Below, piece by piece: positions 32,826 through 40,407 of a DNA stretch of 64,000 nucleotides (its first letter is position 1; every line of letters starts with the position of its first letter). The notes under the pieces were generated by a model. It was not told the DNA's origin. It did no database searches and saw nothing but the letters and a program-made list of their open reading frames with translations. A program made the translations under genes and the position numbers. Where the stretch lies: the NCBI GenBank assembly GCA_902779165.1, contig CACZAN010000014.1:37066-101065 (forward strand), read 5' to 3'. Source of the DNA: an uncultured Bacteroidales bacterium. Lineage in GTDB: Bacteria; Bacteroidota; Bacteroidia; Bacteroidales; Bacteroidaceae.

Positions 32826-34211
32826 TTAAATGGTGGCTATGACCTCATCCAGCGGCTGCTCTGGATTGAGAATGCCAAAGCCGTCTTTCTTCAGTTTCAG
32901 CTTACGATGTTTCACGGCCGAGACCGTGATGAGGTAGATCTGCGCTATCGCCTGATTGGTAAGGTGCATACGGGTCATCATGCAGAGTTGGATGTCTTCT
33001 TCCCGGAAATCGGGATGCTGCTGTCGCAGCCGGCTGACGAAACCGCCCGTGATGCTGTCCAGCGTCTCCTCCATCTCGCGCCAGTCGCTCTCGCTCAACA
33101 CAATCTTCTTATCGCTTTCGGAATGCAGACGTTGGAGAATCTCGCTCTTCTCGATGATGAAATTCTGTAGGACTCCCACCATCTTCTCCTGCTGTCCCAG
33201 ACGCTCCTCAGCCTGTTCGCGCTCACGCTTTTCAGCCAATAGGTGTTGCTGCTGGATGGCTTGGCGATGACGATGGATACTGACGAGGAAAGCGATGACC
33301 AGCAAGGCGATGATGACGACTGCAGCCAACAGCCATTGCGCCAGACGCTGGCGGTAGACCATGCGTTCTGCCTGTCGCTCCTGCTCGAGGTTGGCGCGGT
33401 GGTACTCGTCTTTCTGTTGCATCGCTTCGAAGAAGACATCCTCAGCGGCAGCAAAGGCGGAGTCCACATAAACAGGAGCGGTCTCGATGTCGCCTTCCAA
33501 CAGAGCGATCTCTGTGAGGTGGCGCAGGGCTACATAGCGTGCCTTGGTGTTACTGTGGGTGTCTATCTGTCGATAGATTGCGCGTGCCTGCTTCAGCGAG
33601 TCGCATTGCAAATAGCAACGGGCCAGCACGAAACGGGCCTCACTATCTGAATCACCACTACTGAAAGTCATTTGGCGCGCCATATCCAGCGCCTCCGCCT
33701 CGCGCCCCTCTGCCAAGAGTAGATTGGCAAGTCCTGCAAGAGCGGAGCGTTCTTCGTCAGCAGACTGCATTTCACGAGCCTTATCTAAACAATAGTAATA
33801 TAAGGATTGCGCCTGCGCGAGGCTGTCGGTCTGTTCCAAAAGGCCAGCTATCGTCAGCTGAATCTGCAGGCGTTCGGCAACGGAACCTTCAGCGATATCA
33901 AGGTATTGCAGGGCCTGTCGGGCTGTCTGCAAAGCAGTCACCTCATCCGTCCATTGAATCTGACGGGCAAGGAGTAAACAGGCGCGCGAAGCCGTAGCGG
34001 CATCGCCTTCGAGTTCTGCCTTACGGACGGCTGTGCGAAGCAGATCGGCATAGGCCTTGGTACTATCGGGATACTCACAGGCCACGCGTTCAGCCTGTGA
34101 CAATGACTCACTGGCGGTGGGTTGCTGACGACACGACATCAGCAAGAGTGCTGCGGCCAGAAAAGTCATCAGCGACAGAGAGAAAAAGGATGTACCCGAC
34201 GTATTGTGCAT
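32826..34211 (-). CDS. TPR-containing membrane-tethered regulator with LuxR-like HTH
   Basis: The 461-residue protein begins with a lipoprotein-like signal (LMTFLAAALLLMSC). TPR-type helices follow to about residue 275 (for example SLAQAQSLYYYCLDKAREMQ, LKQARAIYRQIDTHSNTKAR). Then come a membrane helix (WLLAAVVIIALLVIAFLVSI), a coiled coil (QQQHLLAEKREREQAEERLG) and a C-terminal LuxR-like helix-turn-helix (MTRMHLTNQAIAQIYLITVS). This plan, periplasmic TPR sensor plus cytoplasmic HTH, is common in Bacteroidetes and lets an envelope signal act on transcription. A -7 box lies about 20 bp upstream. The two downstream genes on the same strand are possible co-transcripts or targets. Confidence 0.75.
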   Translation of the reverse strand: MHNTSGTSFFSLSLMTFLAAALLLMSCRQQPTASESLSQAERVACEYPDSTKAYADLLRTAVRKAELEGDAATASRACLLLARQIQWTDEVTALQTARQALQYLDIAEGSVAERLQIQLTIAGLLEQTDSLAQAQSLYYYCLDKAREMQSADEERSALAGLANLLLAEGREAEALDMARQMTFSSGDSDSEARFVLARCYLQCDSLKQARAIYRQIDTHSNTKARYVALRHLTEIALLEGDIETAPVYVDSAFAAAEDVFFEAMQQKDEYHRANLEQERQAERMVYRQRLAQWLLAAVVIIALLVIAFLVSIHRHRQAIQQQHLLAEKREREQAEERLGQQEKMVGVLQNFIIEKSEILQRLHSESDKKIVLSESDWREMEETLDSITGGFVSRLRQQHPDFREEDIQLCMMTRMHLTNQAIAQIYLITVSAVKHRKLKLKKDGFGILNPEQPLDEVIATI

Positions 34212-34231
34212 AATAGTGCTGAAATCTGCGG

Positions 34232-34239
34232 CAAAGATA
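34232..34239 (-). promoter_or_regulatory. Promoter -7 box of the TPR regulator
   Basis: CAAAGATA reads TATCTTTG on the minus strand, giving a leader of roughly 14 nt. No clear -33 match was found. Confidence 0.5.
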
Positions 34240-34391
34240 CGGCCTTTTTTTGAGCTGACAATGAAAAAGGTGTGGAAAAATGCAGATTCTCAAAAAACTA
34301 TTTAACACAATGAACGTTAGAGGCTTAAGAGGCAACGTGCAGAAAAGAGGTGTGGAAAAGTGTGTCGAGTCAACGTAGGGAAAGGTCCTTT

Positions 34392-34865
34392 TTAGAACCT
34401 CCGCAGGCGAAGAAGGGTATCGGCGCGCTGAAGGATAAGGTCGCTGTGGTTGAGGGTATTTATATGGAAACCAGGGTTGAGAGTATGGATTCCCCAGACG
34501 TCGAAGAGCCCTTTCGACATTTCTTCATTCGTAATCCATGCGTCGGTATTATTATCCACCGAATGCCTGGAGCTGTGGGTCATATCGAAGAAAAGGAGGG
34601 AGTCGCCACGATGAGCAAAATGCGAGAAGTAATGCTTCTGATGCAGACGGTCGCTCCATTGTACCAACTGAAGCTGGATAGAGATATAGATGAGGCTGTC
34701 CTTGACATCGCGCTGTTCAAAGGGCGTCTCGATGCGGGTGAGGTGCCACATGCCGTCGAGCAGGCCATTCATCGGAGTCTTGTCGCAGGAGACAAAGAGG
34801 AGAGATAACAGGAAAGAGGCTGCCAAAAGAAGGCAATGGGTCTTATTTCTTAATGCACAGTTCAT
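34392..34865 (-). CDS. Lipocalin-like lipoprotein
   Basis: The 157-residue protein has a lipoprotein signal peptide (LLLAASFLLSLLFVSC, lipid-attached Cys near residue 27). The following beta-rich domain opens with GLLDGMWHLTRIETPF, the W-x-L start typical of lipocalin-like lipoproteins of Bacteroidales. There is no catalytic motif. It should sit on the periplasmic face of a membrane. Its first codons (MNCALRN) fall in repeat sequence of the CATAATGCACAGTTCATAATT type, which continues upstream, so the present start may have been created by a repeat. It lies downstream of the Wzi gene on the same strand. Confidence 0.55.
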   Translation of the reverse strand: MNCALRNKTHCLLLAASFLLSLLFVSCDKTPMNGLLDGMWHLTRIETPFEQRDVKDSLIYISIQLQLVQWSDRLHQKHYFSHFAHRGDSLLFFDMTHSSRHSVDNNTDAWITNEEMSKGLFDVWGIHTLNPGFHINTLNHSDLILQRADTLLRLRRF

Positions 34866-34990
34866 AATTCACAATTCATTATATATAAGGCATCATTCAT
34901 AATGCACAGTTATCACTATTTTCAACTTTTCCGCTCGGCGCCTTGCGACGCTTCATGTCTGAAGAACTTTTCAACATTTCAATGTACCAT
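34866..34990. repeat. Repeat-rich spacer
   Basis: TTCATAATTCACAATTCATT and CATAATGCACAGTT copies are followed by TTTTCAACTTTTCCGCTCGG and TTCAACATTTCAATG. The second kind is the same repeat that occurs in frame in the 57211 and 59662 genes. Confidence 0.6.
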
Positions 34991-36538
34991 TCACTTTAAC
35001 CTCAAAGCCCTACTGATGGTGAGCTGTCCACCCACGCTGTTTCCGATGAGATCCCCGTGATCGAGTGCGATTCCGAGGATGCCAGTCCAGCCTTGTGCCC
35101 AACGGGGACGATAGGTCACCTCAGCAAGGGCATAAGCCTGCTTTTTGATGTCTGTAAAGGGCCAGGAATAGGTACCCCAGTTGCGCGTCAGCGACAACAA
35201 CGCCCTCCAATGCCATTCAGCAGAGGGGTCTCCTGCGAGTCCGAAGTGTAGGGCGCGAACACGATTATTGAAGAAGCGGAGTTGATTGGGTTGACCTAAA
35301 GCGGTATTGTACAACGGCGAGGTCAGCAGGGGATTGCCCAACGTGAGACCGTAGTTCTGCCAACCGGCATAATTCATATTGTTGTAATAATCATCATTTC
35401 CGGCAATTTTCTCGGGCAAGTTGGGAGCGGGGTCATGGAGGATTGGACCTGTCTGGTCTGTAGAACCCAGGTATTCAACAACGACACTACTGATGGCCGG
35501 GTTGCGAGGCAGGGTGACTTCGGCACCTATGAGCATATCACGAATGCCATACTGTACCGTTAGCATCGAATGGTCCTCGAAGAAACGTTCCCAGTAAGCG
35601 CGGGCCTGCCATTTGCTGCCATGATATTTCAGCTGCATAATCCAGCTGCCGAGGTGGTTGCCTTCCACATTGGGGTCGCTGCCATCCGTGGCATCGCTGC
35701 CTCGACAGACGAGGGCATTCCAATAAGCGCGCAGGTTCGAACTGTGGTGAAAAGTAGATCCTTCGACACGACCAGACACCACGCCATAACTGGTGCCGCC
35801 GAATTCTGCAGCCATATTCAGCCCGATTTCATAGGTCAGCGGGAAGATATCCGGACGCCCGAACTGCCAATGGAGGGCCTTCTCGTGGTAGAGTGTATGA
35901 CGCGTGTAGCGTGCTTTGGGCGCCACCCACTCCTCCTGCCAGGAGCCGTCGGTCTTCCATCCATAGCTCCCATGCAGTTTCCACATCCACCAGCCTTTGG
36001 TTCCAGGGAAAGAGAACCAGTCGATGTCCAACCGTATCTGAGGTATGGGGCGCGCGTTGATACCATAGGTCATCGCACCCGAGCTGAGTTCCGAGTTCTG
36101 GGTCTCAAGCGGTAATTGTTTGGCGCCCAGGGTCAGCCGGATTTTCTTCCATGCGCCTTCGACATAAGCCTGTTCGAGCACAAAATGGCGGGTGTGGTGG
36201 AACGCAATGGCAACATCCAGCCCATAGCCGATACGCCATTTACGGTTGGCATCCAGCTGGATGTCACGCTCTATGCGCGCGCGTTCATAAATAGATGTGG
36301 GCTCTGTACTTCCCAAACCATAGCGGTTGGAAGTCAGCCAGAGTGGTGCGTAGTCACCTGACGAGGCGGTTCCCGAGAGTTCAAAGGTCACCTCGGTCTG
36401 GTGCAATAAGTCACGCTCCGTAGAGTCAGGGAGAGCATCATCCATATTCGCGGAGGGGGCAGCGACAAGCGTGGATACCGTCGGCAACAGAATGCTCAAG
36501 AGGAGGTAGCGGAATGAATAACGCATAGTTCTTTTCAT
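34991..36538 (-). CDS. Capsule assembly Wzi-family outer-membrane protein
   Basis: The 515-residue protein has a signal peptide (YLLLSILLPTVSTLVAAPSA). Many amphipathic beta strands follow, ending in an aromatic/hydrophobic strand (GNSVGGQLTISRALRL), as in an outer-membrane barrel. SGDYAPLWLTSNRYGLGS near residues 58-75 and IRLTLGAKQLP are typical of the Bacteroidetes Wzi-like family. E. coli Wzi is a lectin that anchors capsule to the cell surface. It starts 2 bp after the IspD/TarI-like gene, inside a unit with a CDP-alcohol phosphotransferase, which hints that the unit builds or anchors a surface polymer or glycolipid. Confidence 0.75.
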   Translation of the reverse strand: MKRTMRYSFRYLLLSILLPTVSTLVAAPSANMDDALPDSTERDLLHQTEVTFELSGTASSGDYAPLWLTSNRYGLGSTEPTSIYERARIERDIQLDANRKWRIGYGLDVAIAFHHTRHFVLEQAYVEGAWKKIRLTLGAKQLPLETQNSELSSGAMTYGINARPIPQIRLDIDWFSFPGTKGWWMWKLHGSYGWKTDGSWQEEWVAPKARYTRHTLYHEKALHWQFGRPDIFPLTYEIGLNMAAEFGGTSYGVVSGRVEGSTFHHSSNLRAYWNALVCRGSDATDGSDPNVEGNHLGSWIMQLKYHGSKWQARAYWERFFEDHSMLTVQYGIRDMLIGAEVTLPRNPAISSVVVEYLGSTDQTGPILHDPAPNLPEKIAGNDDYYNNMNYAGWQNYGLTLGNPLLTSPLYNTALGQPNQLRFFNNRVRALHFGLAGDPSAEWHWRALLSLTRNWGTYSWPFTDIKKQAYALAEVTYRPRWAQGWTGILGIALDHGDLIGNSVGGQLTISRALRLK

Positions 36539-36540
36539 TA

Positions 36541-37296
36541 TTATAGTACGCTGACAAGCCGACTGAAGAGCCAGATGTCTTCTGGATGAGTAATCTTTAG
36601 GTTCACCCGCTCGCCCCTGGATTTATACAACGGCCAATGGTTGAGCTCAGCCATGAGGGTGTAGAGCGACTGAGAGTCCTTGATGCCTTTGCGCTGGGCC
36701 TCGTCGAAGACCTCCACAAGGGCGGATAGGTGGAAGGTGTGGGGCGTCTGTGCTCCCCAAAGCTCCTCGCGAGGGATCATGCTCATGGACTTGATGGCAT
36801 CACCCGTCATGAATGCTTCCTCACCCTGTAGGGCTGCTATCGCATTCCCGTGGCGCTGGCAGACGGTGATTGCATCGGCAATAATCGCTGAGGACACAAG
36901 CGGACGCACCCCGTCGTGGACAAGCACGATGGGATCAAAGGATTCTGAGAGCGGAGTGGAGGGAACATCCTCGGAACTCGGAGGAAGCGGACGCAGGTAT
37001 TGTGCTGCCAGTTCTTCAACGCCATTTCGGATGGAACCGAAACAACTCTCGCCAGCTGAGATGGTGCCACAAAACTTACCGAAAGCCAGTTCTGTAGCGG
37101 TACGACGAACGAGGTCGGCCCAGTCATCACGACAGACAACATAGAAGGCATCTATCAATGGGTGACGGTCGAAGGCACGCATGGTGTAGGCGATGATAGG
37201 AATACCTTCGATCTGCACATACTGCTTGGGTACGCTCTGTGCGGCGCGCATTCCATCGCCGCCTGCCAATAGGAGAGCTATATTCTTTCTTTGCAT
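36541..37296 (-). CDS. IspD/TarI-family cytidylyltransferase
   Basis: The 251-residue GT-A-fold enzyme uses CTP: IALLLAGGDGMR is the nucleotide loop, SVPKQYVQIEGIPIIAYTM the substrate side, VLVHDGVRPLV the metal-binding Asp, and ELWGAQTPHTFHLSALVEVF plus RVNLKITHPEDIWLF the family end. IspD makes CDP-methylerythritol for isoprenoids; TarI makes CDP-ribitol for teichoic-acid-like polymers. The GGDG loop and its position between a Wzi gene and a CDP-alcohol phosphotransferase favour a TarI-like role here, but this is inference. About 20 residues (RPLPPSSEDVPSTPLSESF) before the VLVHD strand are extra and Ser/Pro-rich, possibly another repeat insert. Confidence 0.75.
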   Translation of the reverse strand: MQRKNIALLLAGGDGMRAAQSVPKQYVQIEGIPIIAYTMRAFDRHPLIDAFYVVCRDDWADLVRRTATELAFGKFCGTISAGESCFGSIRNGVEELAAQYLRPLPPSSEDVPSTPLSESFDPIVLVHDGVRPLVSSAIIADAITVCQRHGNAIAALQGEEAFMTGDAIKSMSMIPREELWGAQTPHTFHLSALVEVFDEAQRKGIKDSQSLYTLMAELNHWPLYKSRGERVNLKITHPEDIWLFSRLVSVL

Positions 37297-37323
37297 ATCT
37301 TTATGTGGCCAATTATCAATATT

Positions 37324-38244
37324 TCAATGTTTCAACCTTTCAATCACATCTTCGCACAAGCGCTCATGGCGGCGACGCAGGCGGAAGAAGACGATCTGCA
37401 AAACGATACCCTCAAAGAGGAAGTACGCCCAGACGCAGTTCAGCAGCGCCGTGAGGTAAAGCACCCCGATCCGAAGGTCAAAAGTCAGCATCTGACAGGC
37501 TGGCATCATCGGACGGCTGCGGTTCACAAACATTTGGCGGATGTCCTCAGGAATGTCCTGCCCGTAGTGCTCCTGCAGCAAATCCAGCATCTGCTGGCAA
37601 CGGGGTGTCATATTCTCCTGTCGGATGGTATAGCGGATATAGAAGAAGAGGTATAGTTTCTCGAACCAATCTTTGCTGCGCCAGCGTAAGCTTGCATAGC
37701 GCTGTTTGAGCTGACGGCTGCGATCCAGTTCGCTGCGCTGGGCACCCAGTTGGAAATAGAGGTGTTGATTTCGGTAGTAGTCTGCCAGATTCGCCTGATG
37801 CACGTGGCACCAATAACCTGCATACGCTCCCAACAGCCAACCCCAGATGCCCCAGGTGGGCGTCAGGCGGATGGCCAGAGCCGTGTAGATGAACTGGAAC
37901 CATACATCACCGGCAAAGCCATCGAGGATGCGACCTATCAGCGTCTTCTTACCCGTCATACGGGCCAGTTGTCCGTCGGCACAATCCAACCAGTTGGCCA
38001 CCACGAGCAAGCTGATAGCGACGATGTTACTCTTCAGATCTGTATGAACGAAGAAGAACGCCGAGGCAACGCCAAGAACGATACTTAGAAGCGTCACGGC
38101 TATGGGGTGAACATGTAGGACACGGAAGAACTGGGCCCACAGGTAGCCAGGAGTGCGTGTGAACAACAGTTCGAAACGCCCTTCCGTATCCTCCGACTTC
38201 ATCGTCGCGCGGACATTATCCCAGAAAGTATGTTTATTTTTCAA
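37324..38244 (-). CDS. CDP-alcohol phosphotransferase family protein (copy 2), altered signature
   Basis: The 306-residue membrane protein is a paralogue of 26575-27555. The signature reads DCADGQLARMTGKKTLIG then RILDGFAGDVW. As in copy 1 the final Asp position is Gly, but here an Asp follows directly (GD). Several membrane helices surround it. It should transfer a phospho-alcohol from a CDP-activated donor, here plausibly supplied by the IspD/TarI-like enzyme encoded 27 bp downstream. The flippase-like gene lies 3 bp upstream, the same pair as in copy 1 but in reverse order. Substrates are unknown. Confidence 0.75.
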   Translation of the reverse strand: MKNKHTFWDNVRATMKSEDTEGRFELLFTRTPGYLWAQFFRVLHVHPIAVTLLSIVLGVASAFFFVHTDLKSNIVAISLLVVANWLDCADGQLARMTGKKTLIGRILDGFAGDVWFQFIYTALAIRLTPTWGIWGWLLGAYAGYWCHVHQANLADYYRNQHLYFQLGAQRSELDRSRQLKQRYASLRWRSKDWFEKLYLFFYIRYTIRQENMTPRCQQMLDLLQEHYGQDIPEDIRQMFVNRSRPMMPACQMLTFDLRIGVLYLTALLNCVWAYFLFEGIVLQIVFFRLRRRHERLCEDVIERLKH

Positions 38245-38247
38245 CTT

Positions 38248-39246
38248 TTATATCTTTTCATTCTTCACTTTAATCATCATCACGCCCAATCCTGTGAAAA
38301 ACAGTTCACGGACACGAATGATGATACTTATGAATAGCCCTGTGCCACCCGACAATCCCAGCACACCCGTGGACAGCGCGAAGCCACCTTCGCGACCGCC
38401 CAGCTGCAGGGGAATGAAGAACACCAGATTCGCCAACAGACTGGTGAAAGCCAGGATAAGCACGCTATCTGCGTAGGTCGACCAGCTCAGCAAGGAGCCC
38501 ATGAGTACCAGCAGGAACATGACTTCCAACGACTGCAGCATGCGACCCACATACTCCAGTAGCAGACTGACGTAGAAGGTCACACGGCTCTGGCTGTGAA
38601 GCTGCGCTATCTGGTCGTCAATGCGATGCAGGTCTTCGTCGTGACGTTCGGAAAAACGCGTGGACCAACCGCGCAGCCCCGGCACCTTCGTCATCCAACG
38701 TATCAGGCGTACCATGAGGCCGTAGCGGTAGCCGCGCAGGAACAGGTAGATGGCCGCTAAGCAAAACAGCGTTGTCACCACCAACACCAATGCCATTCCT
38801 CCTCCCAGCGGTTTCAGAACCAGCCACAGCACAACAGCCGTCAACCAATACCAGAAATGCGAGAAGATATGCATCATAGCGAACAACACCACCGACGAGG
38901 TCGCCCGTTGGACACCCACATAAGGTGTCAACTCCATGATTTTATAGGGTTCACCACCCAGCAATCCCACCGGCGTGGCATAATTCAGGGCAAAGCCCGA
39001 GACCGTAATCTTCATCAGCCGCAAGAAGCCGATGGGCACCTCGCCGCTCTCGCCGAGGATGATGCGCCAGGTGACTGTATTCATAGCATACAGCACCACC
39101 CACAACACCACAATAGCTACCAACCAGTAGCCTGCCCGCAGAATGTCGGCCCACAAAGCAGACCAACTCACATCGAAGGTCAACAGCATCACTATGACAG
39201 CCGTCAAACCGACGCAAAAAAGGATATTTCTAACCCTATTTCTCAT
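38248..39246 (-). CDS. LPG-synthase-TM-family flippase-like membrane protein (copy 2)
   Basis: A 332-residue polytopic membrane protein, paralogue of 25522-26562. Core motifs are FALNYATPVGLLGGEPYKIM, RATSSVVLFAMMHIFSHFWY and LVFFIPLQLGGREGGFALST. The start at 39246 (MRNRVRNILFCVGL) is preferred, because the longer frame would begin upstream of the -7 box at 39257-39264. That leaves a leader of only a few bases, so the message may be nearly leaderless. It heads the unit with the CDP-alcohol phosphotransferase, cytidylyltransferase and Wzi genes. A lipid-linked head-group flippase is the likeliest role by family; unproven. Confidence 0.75.
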   Translation of the reverse strand: MRNRVRNILFCVGLTAVIVMLLTFDVSWSALWADILRAGYWLVAIVVLWVVLYAMNTVTWRIILGESGEVPIGFLRLMKITVSGFALNYATPVGLLGGEPYKIMELTPYVGVQRATSSVVLFAMMHIFSHFWYWLTAVVLWLVLKPLGGGMALVLVVTTLFCLAAIYLFLRGYRYGLMVRLIRWMTKVPGLRGWSTRFSERHDEDLHRIDDQIAQLHSQSRVTFYVSLLLEYVGRMLQSLEVMFLLVLMGSLLSWSTYADSVLILAFTSLLANLVFFIPLQLGGREGGFALSTGVLGLSGGTGLFISIIIRVRELFFTGLGVMMIKVKNEKI

Positions 39247-39256
39247 AAAAACGGCA

Positions 39257-39264
39257 CAAAGATA
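39257..39264 (-). promoter_or_regulatory. Promoter -7 box of the copy-2 head-group/Wzi operon
   Basis: CAAAGATA reads TATCTTTG on the minus strand. It lies only 10 bp from the flippase ATG. Confidence 0.5.
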
Positions 39265-39302
39265 GTGCAAAATAAGAGAACTTCACACATTTTAGCATAA
39301 TT

Positions 39303-39336
39303 CTTGCTCTGCTTTCGCACTTTTAAGCTACATTTG
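39303..39336 (+). promoter_or_regulatory. Promoter of the lipoprotein-DUF3467-recA unit
   Basis: CTTG at 39303-39306, 22 nt, then TACATTTG at 39329-39336 (TAnnTTTG). The predicted leader is about 80 nt before the ATG at 39419. Confidence 0.5.
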
Positions 39337-39418
39337 TCGCGGATTTGGCCATTTCAGGCCATTTACCTCTCCAGAAAAGTTCACTTTATTTATAAACCTT
39401 ATTAAAAAGAAAAGCAAA

Positions 39419-40057
39419 ATGAGAAAGATTCTGACCCTCATCGTTGCTGCTGCAACCATCAGCTTCGCTTCCTGTGGAAGCAAGACCACAAGTGCCACCT
39501 CTGAAATCGACAGCATCGCTGCCGAAGCCGCTGTAGAACAAAGCGCTCCCGCCGCAGAACAGGCACAAGCCGTTATCGCCCTACTTCAGGAACAAATCCA
39601 AAACGCAGACCAAGATCAAATCAAGGCTATTAGTGACCAGATTGCCCAGAAGGTAGCAGAGTTCATCGCCCAGGGCGACGAGGCTGCTGCTCAGACCTAC
39701 ATCGAGACCATCAGCAACTTCATCAACACGAATGCCGAGAAACTGAAAGCCATCGGAGCCTCCACCACAATCACCGAAACCATAAGTGCTGTGGAAGGCG
39801 TTCCCGCTGGAATTATCGAGTCCGTGACCAACGCCGCTAATGGCGTAGCTGCCACCGCTACCGAGCAGGCCGCTGCCGCTCAGGCTGCCGTTGAAGCTGC
39901 TCCCGAAGCCGCTAAAGCTGCTGCCGAGCAGGCTGCTGCCGCTGCACAGCAAAAGGCACAAGAGGCCGCTGCTGCCGCTCAACAGCAGGCTAAGGACAAG
40001 GCCAACGAGGCTATTGATAACGCTGCTGCAGCTGCCAAGCAGAAACTCGGACTCTAA
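39419..40057 (+). CDS. Alanine/glutamine-rich coiled-coil lipoprotein
   Basis: The 212-residue protein has a lipoprotein signal (MRKILTLIVAAATISFASCG, lipid-attached Cys19). The mature part is helical. The last 80 residues are almost only Ala, Gln, Glu and Lys with heptad-like spacing (AAPEAAKAAAEQAAAAAQQK), a long coiled coil or extended helix reminiscent of Lpp-like or TolA-type spacers. It probably lies under the outer membrane as a structural element. It starts about 80 nt after a promoter and is 8 bp from the DUF3467 gene, so it opens the unit. No enzymatic role is visible. Confidence 0.65.
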   Translation: MRKILTLIVAAATISFASCGSKTTSATSEIDSIAAEAAVEQSAPAAEQAQAVIALLQEQIQNADQDQIKAISDQIAQKVAEFIAQGDEAAAQTYIETISNFINTNAEKLKAIGASTTITETISAVEGVPAGIIESVTNAANGVAATATEQAAAAQAAVEAAPEAAKAAAEQAAAAAQQKAQEAAAAAQQQAKDKANEAIDNAAAAAKQKLGL

Positions 40058-40065
40058 AACCGCTT

Positions 40066-40383
40066 ATGGCAAATAACAACGAGCAGAAGCCGGGGCAGGT
40101 TCAAGTGAACATGACCCCGGAAGTCGAGAAAGGACTCTATTCTAATCTCGCAATCATGGGATTCACTCCCACGGAATTCATTATGGACTTCGTGTTTCAT
40201 CACCCTGGGATGCCGCGCGCGAACGTACAGAGCCGGGTCATCATGTCGCCGGTTCAAGCCAAGCGCCTGATGCGTCTGCTGGAGCAGAACGTGGCCAATT
40301 TCGAGAAGAACTTCGGTCCCATAAAATTGGCCGAGGACGCTTCTGCATCCAATGCTCCCATCTCTCCCTTCAAGGTGAACTAA
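40066..40383 (+). CDS. DUF3467 protein
   Basis: The 105-residue protein matches DUF3467: it starts MANNNEQKPGQVQVNMTPEV and contains GLYSNLAIMGFTPTEFIMDF and VIMSPVQAKRLMRLLEQNV. The family is conserved across Bacteroidetes and found in other phyla, with a small alpha/beta fold and no proven function; a role in protein turnover or DNA-associated processes has not been shown. It is soluble, with no signal peptide. It lies 8 bp after the lipoprotein gene and 24 bp before the dehydrogenase gene, clearly in one transcription unit. Confidence 0.8.
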   Translation: MANNNEQKPGQVQVNMTPEVEKGLYSNLAIMGFTPTEFIMDFVFHHPGMPRANVQSRVIMSPVQAKRLMRLLEQNVANFEKNFGPIKLAEDASASNAPISPFKVN

Positions 40384-40407
40384 CCGGTCCCTAATTGACT
40401 TTATAAT

